Source: Sphingomonadaceae bacterium OTU29LAMAA1
Lineage (GTDB): Bacteria > Pseudomonadota > Alphaproteobacteria > Sphingomonadales > Sphingomonadaceae
Reading direction: 5' to 3'
Assembly (NCBI GenBank): GCA_024072375.1
Contig: CP099617.1
Location: 2,212,001 to 2,276,000 of the forward strand
Length of the DNA stretch: 64,000 nt
Made by a program: the position numbers and the translations under genes. Below are positions 1 through 8,621 of this stretch, one piece after another; position 1 is the first letter of the stretch, and each line of letters opens with the position of its first letter. The notes under the pieces are model-generated. The model was not told the DNA's origin. It saw only the letters and a program-made list of their open reading frames with translations, and ran no database searches.

Positions 1-103
1 GGAAAGCCGTGAACCTCGTGACGCGCGAATACACCTACCCCCACGCGGGACGCCTAAATCCGCTCCCCTTGCCCCCGTGCTGCAATGCCGCGATGATATC
101 GGT

Positions 104-1117
104 ATGTCCGACCTATCGACCTTCATCGCCGGCCTGCCCAAGGCGGAACTCCACCTCCACATCGAAGGCAGCCTCGAACCCGAACTGATGTTCGCGCTGG
201 CCGAACGTAACGCCGTCGCCATCCCGTTCGCCACAGTGGAGGACGTCCGCGCCGCCTATGCGTTCAACAACCTGCAGGATTTCCTCGACATCTATTATCA
301 GGGCGCGAACGTCCTGCTGACACGAGAGGATTTCCGCGATCTCGCCATCGCCTATTTCGATCGCGCGGCGGCGGACGGCGTCGTCCACGCGGAGATCATG
401 TTCGATCCGCAGACCCACACCGCGCGCGGCGTCGCGTTCGAGACGGTCATCACCGGCCTGCTCGATGGCATCGCCCACGCCGAAGCGCGCCACGGCATGA
501 GCGTCGCACTGATCCTCAGCTTCCTGCGCCATCTGGATGAGGCAGACGCCTTCGCGACGTTCGAAGCGGCACGGCCATGGCTCGGGCACATCACCGCGGT
601 CGGCCTCGATTCCTCGGAACTCGGCCATCCGCCGGAAAAGTTCGCCCGCGTCTTCGCCGAAGCGCGCGCCGCCGGACTGCGGCTGGTCGCGCATGCCGGC
701 GAGGAAGGGCCGCCGGAATATGTCTATCAGGCGCTCGACCTGCTCGGTATCAACCGGCTCGACCACGGCAATCGCAGTCTGGAGGACCCGATACTGACGG
801 CACGGCTGGCGCGCACCGGCATGACGCTGACGGTATGTCCGCTATCGAACCTGAAGCTCTGCGTGGTCGATGACATGGCGGACCACCCGATCGACCGGAT
901 GCTGCGCGAAGGGCTTCGCGCGACGATCAACTCCGACGATCCGGCGTATTTCGGCGGATATGTCGCCGACAATTACCGTGCCGCCGCCGACGCACGCGGA
1001 CTTGATCGCGACGATCTCGCCCTGCTCGCGCGCAACAGCTTCCTGGGATCGTTCCTGCCCGACGATGCGGTCGCAGCCCATCTGGCCCGGCTCGACGCCT
1101 TCGTGGCGGCGCACTGA
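104..1117 (+). CDS. adenine deaminase (adenosine/AMP deaminase superfamily)
   Basis: A 337-residue metal-dependent amidohydrolase of the adenosine deaminase fold. The metal-binding HLH pair sits in PKAELHLHIEGSLEP near the N-terminus, followed by the HAGEEGPPEY segment, the catalytic-site LDHG motif and the NSDDPAYFGGY metal/catalytic loop. The GEEGPPEY and DPAYFGGY variants resemble the Pseudomonas PA0148-type adenine deaminases more than true adenosine deaminases, so the expected reaction is adenine to hypoxanthine. An upstream GTG at 77 is in frame, but the ATG at 104 fits the family N-terminus. Its stop overlaps the start of a phosphoribosyltransferase, which fits purine salvage. Substrate choice between adenine and adenosine is inferred. 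Bases 1-103 show no assignable gene. Confidence 0.9.
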   Translation: MSDLSTFIAGLPKAELHLHIEGSLEPELMFALAERNAVAIPFATVEDVRAAYAFNNLQDFLDIYYQGANVLLTREDFRDLAIAYFDRAAADGVVHAEIMFDPQTHTARGVAFETVITGLLDGIAHAEARHGMSVALILSFLRHLDEADAFATFEAARPWLGHITAVGLDSSELGHPPEKFARVFAEARAAGLRLVAHAGEEGPPEYVYQALDLLGINRLDHGNRSLEDPILTARLARTGMTLTVCPLSNLKLCVVDDMADHPIDRMLREGLRATINSDDPAYFGGYVADNYRAAADARGLDRDDLALLARNSFLGSFLPDDAVAAHLARLDAFVAAH

Positions 1118-1632
1118 TGCCGGTATTCACGCACATCCCGCACGACGATTTCGTTGCGTCCGTCCATGCCCTGAACGCAGCGATCGCGGCGCAGGACTGG
1201 TCGCCCGACTTCATCATCGGCATCGGCCGCGGCGGCCTTGCGCCGGCGGTTTATCTCAGCCACGCCAGCGGCCTGCCGATGCTGTCGGTGGATTATTCCA
1301 GTCAGGTGAAGGACTTCGCCGACGCGCCCCTCGTCAAGCTGGCCAGTCGAACACGAGCCGGCGAACGCTTGCTGTTCCTCGACGACATCAACGATTCCGG
1401 CCGGACCATCACCCATCTGCGCACCGCGCTGGCCGCAGCGGGGGCGGTGGAGGGCGCGGTCCGGTTCGCGACGCTGATCGACAACATCAGCTCGGCCGAA
1501 CGCGTCGACTATAGCGCGCGCACGATCGATCGCCGCGTCACGAAGGACTGGTTCGTCTTCCCCTGGGAAGCGGTCGCCCCCGCGGCGGCGATCGAGGAGG
1601 ATGCCGCCGAGGTGCCGGACCGGATCGCCTGA
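1117..1632 (+). CDS. purine-type phosphoribosyltransferase
   Basis: A 171-residue type I phosphoribosyltransferase. The PRPP-binding signature is visible as LLFLDDINDSGRT near residues 88-100, preceded by the PPi-loop-like GIGRGGLAPAVYLSH. This family transfers ribose-5-phosphate from PRPP to a nucleobase. The start codon shares its A with the TGA of the adenine deaminase gene (overlap at 1117), so the two are almost certainly translated together. The neighbour would produce hypoxanthine and this enzyme could convert it to IMP, so hypoxanthine is the best-guess substrate. Xanthine or guanine use cannot be excluded from sequence. The last 20 residues are acidic and of no known role. Confidence 0.85.
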   Translation: MPVFTHIPHDDFVASVHALNAAIAAQDWSPDFIIGIGRGGLAPAVYLSHASGLPMLSVDYSSQVKDFADAPLVKLASRTRAGERLLFLDDINDSGRTITHLRTALAAAGAVEGAVRFATLIDNISSAERVDYSARTIDRRVTKDWFVFPWEAVAPAAAIEEDAAEVPDRIA

Positions 1633-1653
1633 TATCGCGCCGTCGATCAGCGA

Positions 1654-2937
1654 CTAGCCGTCGCTGGCCCGTTCGATGTCGGCGCCGACGGCGGACAGCT
1701 TCTCCTCCAGCCGTTCGTAGCCGCGGTCGAGATGATAGACGCGGCTGACCGACGTTTCGCCCTCTGCGGCCAGTCCGGCGAGAATCAGGCTCATCGAGGC
1801 GCGCAGGTCGGTCGCCATCACGGGCGCACCGACCAGCCGGTCGACGCCCTTGACCAGCGCGGTACGACCATGGACCTGCACGTCGGCGCCCATCCGCGCG
1901 AGTTCGGGCACATGCATGTAGCGGTTCTCGAAGATCGTCTCGGTCAGCACGCTGGTGCCCGTGGCCTTGCACAGCATCGCCATGAACTGCGCCTGCATGT
2001 CGGTCGCGAAACCCGGATAGGGCGAGGTCGAGATATCGACCGGACCGAGCGGACCGTCCGCCTCGACCAGCACGCCGTCCTTCGTATCGGTCACCGTCAC
2101 GCCCGCGCTGCGCAGCGCATCGATCGTCGCCTGCATGTCGCCGGCATGTGCGCCGACCAGCTCAAGCGACCCCCCGGTGATCGCCGCGGCGCAGGCGTAG
2201 CTGCCCGCCTCGATACGGTCGGCCATCACGGCATAGGTCGCTCCGTGCAGGCGATCGACGCCCTCGATCTCGAGGGTATCGGTGCCGATCCCCGCGATGC
2301 GCGCACCCATCGCGACCAGACAATTGCACAGGTCGACGATCTCCGGCTCCCGCGCCGCATTCTCGATCACGCTGCTGCCCCTTGCCAGCACCGCGGCCAT
2401 CACGACGTTCTCCGTCGCGCCGACCGACACGACGGGAAAGCGATAGCGTCCGCCCGATAGCCGGCCGCCGGGAGCGACGGCCTTGACGTAACCCGCCGCC
2501 ATCTCGAGTTCCGCACCGATCGCCTCGAGCGCCTTCAGATGCAGATCGATGGGCCGGTTGCCGATCGCGCAACCGCCGGGCAGCGACACGGTCGCCTCAC
2601 CGGCCCGTGCCAGTACGGGGCCGAGCACCAGGATCGACGCGCGCATCTTGCGTACGATATCGTACGGCGCTTCGGTCGAGGTCAGTTTGCCGGCACGGAT
2701 CGTCATGACGCGGCCGAAATCCTCGGGTCGCGTGCCCTCGATCGCGGTCGAGGCGCCCAGCTGGTTGAGCAAATGCCCGAAACCGTCGACATCGGCCAGA
2801 CGCGGCAGATTGCGCAGCGTCAGCGGCTCATCGGTGAGCAGCGCACACGGCATCAGGGTGAGCGCGGCGTTCTTGGCGCCGGAGATAGGCAAGCGGCCCG
2901 ACAGACGATTGCCGCCGCGGATGAGAATACGGTCCAT
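1654..2937 (-). CDS. murA: UDP-N-acetylglucosamine 1-carboxyvinyltransferase
   Basis: 427 residues, the normal MurA length. It catalyses the first committed step of peptidoglycan synthesis in the cytoplasm, moving enolpyruvate from PEP to UDP-GlcNAc. The catalytic cysteine is present at about residue 123 in [17 protein letters not shown] (equivalent to Cys115 in E. coli, the fosfomycin target). The N-terminal IRGGNRLSG and ISGAKNAAL segments and the late [13 protein letters not shown] segment are typical. The enzyme is read away from a divergent Crp/Fnr-type regulator, sharing a roughly 130-bp AT-richer spacer. ATG at 2937 gives the canonical MDRILIRGG start. No oddities seen. Confidence 0.97.
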   Translation of the reverse strand: MDRILIRGGNRLSGRLPISGAKNAALTLMPCALLTDEPLTLRNLPRLADVDGFGHLLNQLGASTAIEGTRPEDFGRVMTIRAGKLTSTEAPYDIVRKMRASILVLGPVLARAGEATVSLPGGCAIGNRPIDLHLKALEAIGAELEMAAGYVKAVAPGGRLSGGRYRFPVVSVGATENVVMAAVLARGSSVIENAAREPEIVDLCNCLVAMGARIAGIGTDTLEIEGVDRLHGATYAVMADRIEAGSYACAAAITGGSLELVGAHAGDMQATIDALRSAGVTVTDTKDGVLVEADGPLGPVDISTSPYPGFATDMQAQFMAMLCKATGTSVLTETIFENRYMHVPELARMGADVQVHGRTALVKGVDRLVGAPVMATDLRASMSLILAGLAAEGETSVSRVYHLDRGYERLEEKLSAVGADIERASDG

Positions 2938-3067
2938 GCAATGCCGTCTAACGTGCTGCTGCGCCCGTGCAAGTTGCCATTCACACGGGTCCGATTGATC
3001 GATTTTAATGCAACCATTTCCGGTGTTTGCTTACACTTCTTCCTGAAGAATTGGGGAATTGCACCGC

Positions 3068-3799
3068 GTGGCCAGCTGTCTCGCCGAACGTCTCGGCGAT
3101 CTGATCGACCTGTCGGGTAACGAACGGGCGGCACTCGATAAACTGGAGCAGCGCGAGCGCACGCTCCGGCGTGGTGCCGTGCTGCTGCGTGAAAACGACA
3201 AAATGTCCGAATTGTTCGTGCTGAAGCGCGGAACGATGATGAGCTATGTCATCCTGCCCGACGGCAGTCGGCAGATCCTGCGCTTCCTGTTCCGCGGCGA
3301 CCTGATCGCGATGGCCAGCCTTGCCTATCGCAGTTCGCCCGAAACCGTAATGGCCCTGACGGAATGCGCCGTCGCACCGCTGGAGCGCGTGAGTGTCGCC
3401 GACCTGACGATCGAACACCCACGCCTCGCGGCATTGTTGATAGCGGTCGACCAGACCGAGCGGGTGGCGTTGACGGATCGACTGGCCGGGATCGGCCGTG
3501 CGACGGCCAAGGCGCGGGTGGCGGCTTTGCTGATCACCATGCGCAACCGCCTCCGCATGCTCGATGCCACCATCGGCGACACCTTCACTTTGGGCCTGAC
3601 ACAGGAAGAGATCGGCGATGCCACCGGGCTGACCGCCGTGCACGTCAACCGCATGCTGCGTCAGCTGGAAGAGGACGGGCTGATCGCCCGCGAAGGCGGA
3701 CGCTTCACCGTGCTCAACGAAGCGGGACTTGCCAGGACCGGCCACCATGTCGAGCGTGCTGCAGGACTGGAACTCGGCTGGCTACCCGACGCACGCTGA
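3068..3799 (+). CDS. Crp/Fnr-family transcriptional regulator
   Basis: About 243 residues with an N-terminal cyclic-nucleotide-type beta-roll (ERTLRRGAVLLRENDKMSELFVLKRG then GSRQILRFLFRGDLIAM) and a C-terminal winged helix whose recognition region reads LTQEEIGDATGLTAVHVNRMLRQLEEDGLI. No cluster of N-terminal cysteines is present, so it is not a [4Fe-4S] FNR of the E. coli type. GTG at 3068 is preferred because a GGGGAA Shine-Dalgarno at 3053-3058 sits 9 bases upstream; an in-frame TTG at 3059 is too close to it. It is divergent from murA. An imperfect FNR-like sequence lies upstream at 2995-3008. The effector is unknown. Confidence 0.88.
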   Translation: MASCLAERLGDLIDLSGNERAALDKLEQRERTLRRGAVLLRENDKMSELFVLKRGTMMSYVILPDGSRQILRFLFRGDLIAMASLAYRSSPETVMALTECAVAPLERVSVADLTIEHPRLAALLIAVDQTERVALTDRLAGIGRATAKARVAALLITMRNRLRMLDATIGDTFTLGLTQEEIGDATGLTAVHVNRMLRQLEEDGLIAREGGRFTVLNEAGLARTGHHVERAAGLELGWLPDAR

Positions 3800-3891
3800 G
3801 ATCCGTCGGCAATACATCGCACGCCGCTTACGGGGGTGATGGTCAGTCCCGGATACCCGGCGGCGCGTCGAAGCGCGGACGCCGATCCGGC

Positions 3892-4242
3892 CTAGGCCTT
3901 TTCCAGCGTGCACTGGAGCGGGTGCTGGTTCTGACGGGCGAAATCCATCACCTGCCCGACCTTCGTTTCGGCGACCTCGTACGAGAATACGCCGCACACA
4001 CCGACGCCCTTTTGATGAACGTGCAGCATCACCCGCGTCGCCTCTTCCATGTTCATGCGGAAAAAACGCTGCAGGCACAGGACGACGAATTCCATCGGCG
4101 TGTAATCGTCGTTGAGCATCAGGACGCGGTACGGCGTCGGCTGCTTCGTTTTCGAGCGGGTCTTGGTGGCGAGGCCGGTGCCGGTTCCCTCGTCCGTCCC
4201 ATCGTCGCGGCGTTCGGCCATGGTGATCGGTTCAGCTGTCAT
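3892..4242 (-). CDS. clpS: ATP-dependent Clp protease adaptor ClpS
   Basis: 116 residues. ClpS binds the N-domain of ClpA and delivers N-degron substrates to ClpAP. The core is complete: [18 protein letters not shown] includes the NDDYT loop that contacts the substrate N-terminus, then [19 protein letters not shown], and a C-terminal [12 protein letters not shown] strand. The first 35 residues are a charged, probably disordered extension (residues such as [11 protein letters not shown]), which in this family modulates ClpA. Start ATG at 4242; a second in-frame ATG at 4221 is possible. The clpA gene is not adjacent. It is convergent with the Crp/Fnr gene. Confidence 0.95.
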   Translation of the reverse strand: MTAEPITMAERRDDGTDEGTGTGLATKTRSKTKQPTPYRVLMLNDDYTPMEFVVLCLQRFFRMNMEEATRVMLHVHQKGVGVCGVFSYEVAETKVGQVMDFARQNQHPLQCTLEKA

Positions 4243-4375
4243 GTGGATCGCCGAAATATGGCATGCCGGGGCGCAGGGGCAAGAGGGCGATGCGTCCCGG
4301 ACAGGAAAAGGTCGGCACGAAAAGGGCGGCCGCATCGCTGCGACCGCCCCGAACGTCGGTTCCGACGCGTACGGA

Positions 4376-5170
4376 TTACGCGGAGATCTTGATCTTCTCG
4401 GCGGCAAGCGCGGCGCGGTTCGACAGCGGCTGCACGACTTCACCGGCGAGCTTCAGCAGCGCCTCGGTGTTGTGCGAGGTCTGCTGCACCATCGCATCGA
4501 ACGCCGAGCGGACATAGTCCGACTGCAGCTTCATCAGTTCGGTCGGCGACTTCACGCTGCTCATCGTCTTGGCGGCGGCGGTCGCCTCCTCGAACGACTT
4601 CTTGGCGAAGGCGGCGGCTTCCTGGCCGATCGCTTCCATGCCGCGCGCGGCGACCTTCGATGCCTCGACCAGCGCTTCGATGTTGCCCTTGCCGAATTCG
4701 TTGGCCTCTTCGAACATCTTCTGGCTCTTCTCGACCGCACCCTTGGCGCGCTCGGTGGCGTCGTTGAACACGGTCTGGGTCTTGGCGGTGACGTTCTCGA
4801 TCGTTTCCATGATGACTTCCTTTACTGCGGTTGACGTAGCGGGAGCGGGCGCTTCTGCGAGCGGGACCGCGACCGGGGCATCGAGCGTTTCGACCACCGG
4901 CTCAGGAGACGCCGCGACCGGAACGGCCGGGACGACGGGTTCGGGAAGCGTCGGCGCTGGGGCCGCGGCGGGCGTTGGCGCCGCCGGTGGCCTGGGCGCT
5001 GCCAACATCGGCGGCACGGGGCCGGATTCCGCAGGCTTCTCGAAGGGCGCCGGCTTCCTGCCGGTCGGCTTGATCTTGGCAAGCGGGGCAGCGGCGGTTG
5101 AATCGACGGTGTCACGCGCGCCGCGCGGACGTCCGGATCTTGCCGGCGATTTAGGGACGTTGCGGTCCAA
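4376..5170 (-). CDS. phasin family protein (PHA granule-associated)
   Basis: Phasins coat polyhydroxyalkanoate granules. The C-terminal half (from about base 4811) is a helical phasin domain with [30 protein letters not shown] and [16 protein letters not shown], the usual phasin pattern. It is preceded by a long Pro/Ala-rich linker of about 80 residues and a basic segment (RSGRPRGAR). The start is uncertain: TTG at 5230 has no Shine-Dalgarno; TTG at 5170 has GGGAG 8 bases upstream and is used here; an internal ATG at 4811 has AAGGAAG 6 bases upstream and would give the phasin domain alone. It follows the PHA synthase gene on the same strand. Confidence 0.85.
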   Translation of the reverse strand: MDRNVPKSPARSGRPRGARDTVDSTAAAPLAKIKPTGRKPAPFEKPAESGPVPPMLAAPRPPAAPTPAAAPAPTLPEPVVPAVPVAASPEPVVETLDAPVAVPLAEAPAPATSTAVKEVIMETIENVTAKTQTVFNDATERAKGAVEKSQKMFEEANEFGKGNIEALVEASKVAARGMEAIGQEAAAFAKKSFEEATAAAKTMSSVKSPTELMKLQSDYVRSAFDAMVQQTSHNTEALLKLAGEVVQPLSNRAALAAEKIKISA

Positions 5171-5237
5171 TGATCCTACTCCCGCTATTATGCTGCGGCG
5201 CACAATAAGGGAATTGAGGAGATCATTCAAGCATATT

Positions 5238-5250
5238 TTGTGCAGTGCAA
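5238..5250. promoter_or_regulatory. candidate PhaR-type site between phaC and phasin
   Basis: The 42-bp gap after phaC holds TTGTGCAGTGCAA on the plus strand, containing TGC-N3-GCA. PhaR repressors of PHA granule genes in Paracoccus and Rhodobacter bind CTGC/GCAG-type repeats, so this resembles a phasin-control element. If it is an operator over a phasin promoter, it lies too near the TTG at 5230 for that codon to be the main start. Assignment is by resemblance only; no phaR gene is in the window. Confidence 0.35.
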
Positions 5251-5272
5251 CATAGATTGCGGGATCAGGCTG

Positions 5273-7033
5273 TCATCGTGCGCGTACATACTCGCCCGGG
5301 GCATCACCGAGCGAGGGCAGTGCGCCCTGCCCCGGAACGCGTGGGCCATCCGCTACGACCTCGTTCGCATCGCGCGCGCGCAGCCATTCGATCCAGTCGG
5401 GCCACCAACTGCCCTTCGTCTCGGTGGCGCCGGCCACGAAGTCGTCGAGCGTCTGTACGTCCGAATCGTTGGTCCAGTATTGATATTTCCTCGCCGCAGG
5501 AGGGTTGACCACGCCGGCGATATGCCCCGATCCGGCGAGCACGAAGCGCAGCGGTCCGCGGAACAGGTGCGTGATCTTCCATACGCTGTCCGCCGGTGCG
5601 ATATGATCCTCCCGGCCCGACTGGACATAGGCCGGCGTCGTGACCCTGGTCAGATCGAGCGCCTCGCCTGCCACCGACATAGCGCCGGGCTGGACCAGCA
5701 GGTTGTCGCGGTACAGGTCGGTCAGATACGACAAATGCCATTTGGACGGCAGGTTGGTGGTGTCGCCGTTCCAGTGCAGCAGGTCGAACGGCGTGTAATC
5801 CGACCCCATCAGGTAATTGTTGGTGACGTAGTTCCAGATCAGGTCGCGCCCGCGCAGCAGGTTGAACGTCGCCGCCATATAACGCCCGTCGAGGAAGCCC
5901 TGCGGCGACAGTGCGCCGATGAGGGCCAGCTGCTCCTCGGTAACGAAGTTCTGCAATTCTCCCGCGCGCGAGAAATCGACTTGCGCGGTAAAGAAGGTGG
6001 CGCTCGCGACCTTGTCCGCCTGACCACGTGCGGCCAGCAGCGCCAGTGTTGCCGCCAGTGTCGTGCCGGCTACGCAATAACCGATCGTATGCACCGCCGG
6101 CACATCCAGAAGCGCGCGGATCGTATCCACCGCATCGACCTGCGCCGCGACGTAGTCGTCCCAGATCACGTCTTTCATCGACGCATCGGCCGACTTCCAC
6201 GACACCATGAAGACGGTGATGCCCTGTTCCACCGCCCAGCGGATGAAGCTCTTCTCCGGGGTCAGGTCGAGGATGTAGAAGCGGTTGATCCAAGGCGGAA
6301 AGATCACCAGCGGCGTCGCCAATACCTGCCCGGTGGTCGGGGTATACTGGATCAGCTCGTATAGCGGCGTCCGCTTCACCACCTTCCCCGGCGTCATCGC
6401 CAGGTTGCGTCCCACCTCGAACGCGCCCTCGCTGGTATGCGTCAGCTGGCCCTTGCCGATATCGGCGAGCATGTTCCTGAGGCCATCGAGCAGGTTCTGC
6501 CCCTTGGTCGCGATCGTCTTCTCGACCACCTCCGGATTGGTCATCGGAAAGTTCGACGGGCTCATTGCGTCGACCAGCCCCTTGGCGGCGAAGCGCAGCT
6601 TGTCCTTCTGCTGGTCGGACACCCCATCGAGCGCGTCGACACCGCGCAGCATGTGATCGGCGATCAGATTGTAGCTGCGGCGAATCCAGTCGAAATAGGG
6701 GTCGTCGCGCCACGCCGCCGCCTTGAAGCGTTTGTCGCGCGCGTCGCCATCCGATTCCGGAGGCGGCGCCATCGCAGCGGCGGGATCGACGAAGCGCTGC
6801 CAGAGTGCAAGGTTGTCCTTCCAGAAATCCTGCGTTTGCTGAAGCAGCGCCGCATTGCCGAACGGGCTGGATACCGGCGCATCCGCTGCCTTGCCCGCCT
6901 GCATCACGCCGAGGCCCTGTTCCATCATCATCTGCTGCGCACGACCCATCACCCAGGTCCAATGCTGAAGCTCCGCGAGATCGGGCGCACCGGTCACGCT
7001 GCGGGCGGTCTGGTCGTCGTATGGATCGGCCAT
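5273..7033 (-). CDS. phaC: class I poly(3-hydroxyalkanoate) synthase
   Basis: 586 residues, normal for class I PhaC. It polymerises (R)-3-hydroxyacyl-CoA into PHA at the granule surface. The lipase-box-like nucleophile motif is IGYCVAGTTLAA with the catalytic Cys near residue 320. The N-terminal domain carries the SNFPMTNPEVVEKT segment and the P-x-x-I-x-x-Y region before FPPWINRFYILDL; the catalytic His is in GSGHIAGVVNPP. MADPYDDQTAR at 7033 is the first good start. It is followed 42 bp or more later by the phasin gene on the same strand. No phaA/phaB genes are next to it, though a 3-hydroxyacyl-CoA dehydrogenase lies near 27 kb. Confidence 0.96.
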   Translation of the reverse strand: MADPYDDQTARSVTGAPDLAELQHWTWVMGRAQQMMMEQGLGVMQAGKAADAPVSSPFGNAALLQQTQDFWKDNLALWQRFVDPAAAMAPPPESDGDARDKRFKAAAWRDDPYFDWIRRSYNLIADHMLRGVDALDGVSDQQKDKLRFAAKGLVDAMSPSNFPMTNPEVVEKTIATKGQNLLDGLRNMLADIGKGQLTHTSEGAFEVGRNLAMTPGKVVKRTPLYELIQYTPTTGQVLATPLVIFPPWINRFYILDLTPEKSFIRWAVEQGITVFMVSWKSADASMKDVIWDDYVAAQVDAVDTIRALLDVPAVHTIGYCVAGTTLAATLALLAARGQADKVASATFFTAQVDFSRAGELQNFVTEEQLALIGALSPQGFLDGRYMAATFNLLRGRDLIWNYVTNNYLMGSDYTPFDLLHWNGDTTNLPSKWHLSYLTDLYRDNLLVQPGAMSVAGEALDLTRVTTPAYVQSGREDHIAPADSVWKITHLFRGPLRFVLAGSGHIAGVVNPPAARKYQYWTNDSDVQTLDDFVAGATETKGSWWPDWIEWLRARDANEVVADGPRVPGQGALPSLGDAPGEYVRAR

Positions 7034-7166
7034 GGCATCCTCTTCCTGACGACATCGTAGCGGCGGCGAATGCGCGTGGGAACCGGATTAGCGTTGCTGG
7101 ACGATGAGCGCCCGGGAACGATCCGTGCCACCTTGCGCTTGCATCCCGACAATCGGGAGAATCATC

Positions 7167-7532
7167 ATGGAAGACAATCGCATCTGGGCGTTCGAAGAAA
7201 GCCTGTGGACCGGCGATGCGTCGCATTACCGCGAACTGGTCGACGACGAATGCGTGATGGTGCTGCCCGAACAGCCGTTCGTGCTCTCGGCGTCGCAGGC
7301 GATCGAGGCGGTGGCGGACACGCCGCGCTGGTCAAAGGTGACGTTCAGCGAGCAGCAGGTGATGCGCCCGCAGGAAGGACTCATCACGATCGCCTACAAG
7401 GCGGAAGCGACCCGCGAGGGCGCGACCGGCTATGTCGCGTATTGCACCACGACGATGCGACGTCTCGAACATGACGTGTGGCGCGTGGTCCAGCACCAAC
7501 AGACACCGCCGCTAGCGGTCGGGGGCGCATGA
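7167..7532 (+). CDS. NTF2/SnoaL-like (DUF4440-type) protein
   Basis: 121 residues with the organisation of small cone-shaped NTF2-like proteins: an N-terminal helix (RIWAFEESLWTGDASHYRELVDDECVMVLP), a central region and C-terminal strands ending VWRVVQHQQTP, similar to DUF4440-type proteins that end WRIVHHHSS. No catalytic residues can be assigned. The ATG at 7167 has GGGAGA 6 bases upstream and is preferred over ATG at 7104, which would add a non-conserved Cys/Pro-rich stretch. It is divergent from phaC with a gap of about 130 bp. Function unknown. Confidence 0.7.
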   Translation: MEDNRIWAFEESLWTGDASHYRELVDDECVMVLPEQPFVLSASQAIEAVADTPRWSKVTFSEQQVMRPQEGLITIAYKAEATREGATGYVAYCTTTMRRLEHDVWRVVQHQQTPPLAVGGA

Positions 7533-7613
7533 CCGCCCGCTGACCCGCATTTCTTATTTTTGTTTTCATTAATTGCGTTAGGCTGTCGATATCTGCGGTA
7601 GGACAGAGATGGC

Positions 7614-8621
7614 ATGCTGACGCGACGAACGACGTTGACCGGATTGGCCGCGCTGGGACTGACGCCCGCATCGGCGCTTGCCGCCACGGCCCCGGTACGC
7701 ACCCTCGCCAACGCGGAGGCAAGTGCCGGGGCCCGCACGCTCTATGACTATCTGTGGAGCCAATACGGCCGGCATACGCTGACGGGCCAGCAGGAGCAGG
7801 GCTACAATCTCGCGAATGCGCAGCGCGAGCTGGCGTATCTGCAGCGGGTTACCGGCCGGGCGCCCGCAATTCTGGGATTCGATTATATCGATCCGCGCGA
7901 CCACGCCCGCGTCAACGCCCGGGCGCTTGCGTGGGCGCGGAGCGGCGGGATCGTGACCTTTTGCTGGCATTGGGGTGCCCCCGATATCGGCACGGGATAC
8001 GAAAATTCGAAGCAGGACTTCGACGTCGTCGCCGCGCTGAAGCCCGGCACCCCGCAGAACCAGCTGATGCTCGCGCAGATGGATCATGTCGCGCGCCTGC
8101 TGACGGTGCTGCGCGATGCGAAGGTGCCGGTGCTGTGGCGCCCCTTCCACGAATTCAGCGGCGACTGGTTCTGGTGGGGCAAGCACGGGCCGGACGCGTT
8201 CAAGGCGCTCTGGCGGCTGATGTACGATCGTTTCACACGGCAGCACGGGCTGAACAACCTGATCTGGGTGCTGGGATGGGCCGGGCAAAACGTCGACCCG
8301 GCCTATTATCCCGGCCGCGACAGGGTCGATATCGCGGGTGCGGACATATACGTTGCGGATCACGGCAATCTTGCGCCGATGTTCGCGGCAGTGAAGGCCA
8401 TCGTCGGCGACGACGTACCGATCTGCCTGCATGAAAACGGACCGGTGCCGGATCCGGCACTGCTCGGACCGCAGGCGGACTGGCTGTGGTTCATGACGTG
8501 GCACACCCGCTGGCTGACGGGCGCGGACCAGAACACGCCCGCGCAATTGAAGCGCGATTTCGCGAGTTCGCGTTACGTCACCAGGGATGAACTGCCCGCG
8601 ATGTTGAGGTTCGGGCGATGA
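7614..8621 (+). CDS. glycoside hydrolase family 26 protein (beta-mannanase-like)
   Basis: 335 residues with a twin-arginine-like leader (LTRRTTLTGLAALGL then ALA-A cleavage near residue 24), so exported. The GH26 acid/base is Glu180 in LWRPFHEFSGDWFWWG and the nucleophile is Glu274 in CLHENGP. GFDYIDP and VTFCWHWGAP also fit GH26, a clan-A (beta/alpha)8 barrel family that mostly cleaves beta-1,4-mannans. Exact substrate (mannan, gluco- or galactomannan) is not decided by sequence. Its TGA overlaps the ATG of the following esterase by 4 bases, implying a two-gene hemicellulose cassette. An AT-rich stretch precedes it at 7550-7580. Confidence 0.88.
   Translation: MLTRRTTLTGLAALGLTPASALAATAPVRTLANAEASAGARTLYDYLWSQYGRHTLTGQQEQGYNLANAQRELAYLQRVTGRAPAILGFDYIDPRDHARVNARALAWARSGGIVTFCWHWGAPDIGTGYENSKQDFDVVAALKPGTPQNQLMLAQMDHVARLLTVLRDAKVPVLWRPFHEFSGDWFWWGKHGPDAFKALWRLMYDRFTRQHGLNNLIWVLGWAGQNVDPAYYPGRDRVDIAGADIYVADHGNLAPMFAAVKAIVGDDVPICLHENGPVPDPALLGPQADWLWFMTWHTRWLTGADQNTPAQLKRDFASSRYVTRDELPAMLRFGR

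Noticed and set aside
2995..3008. TTGATCGATTTTAA upstream of the Crp/Fnr gene as an FNR box
   Set aside because: Only the first half matches TTGAT; the second half reads TTTAA instead of ATCAA, so it is too weak to call.
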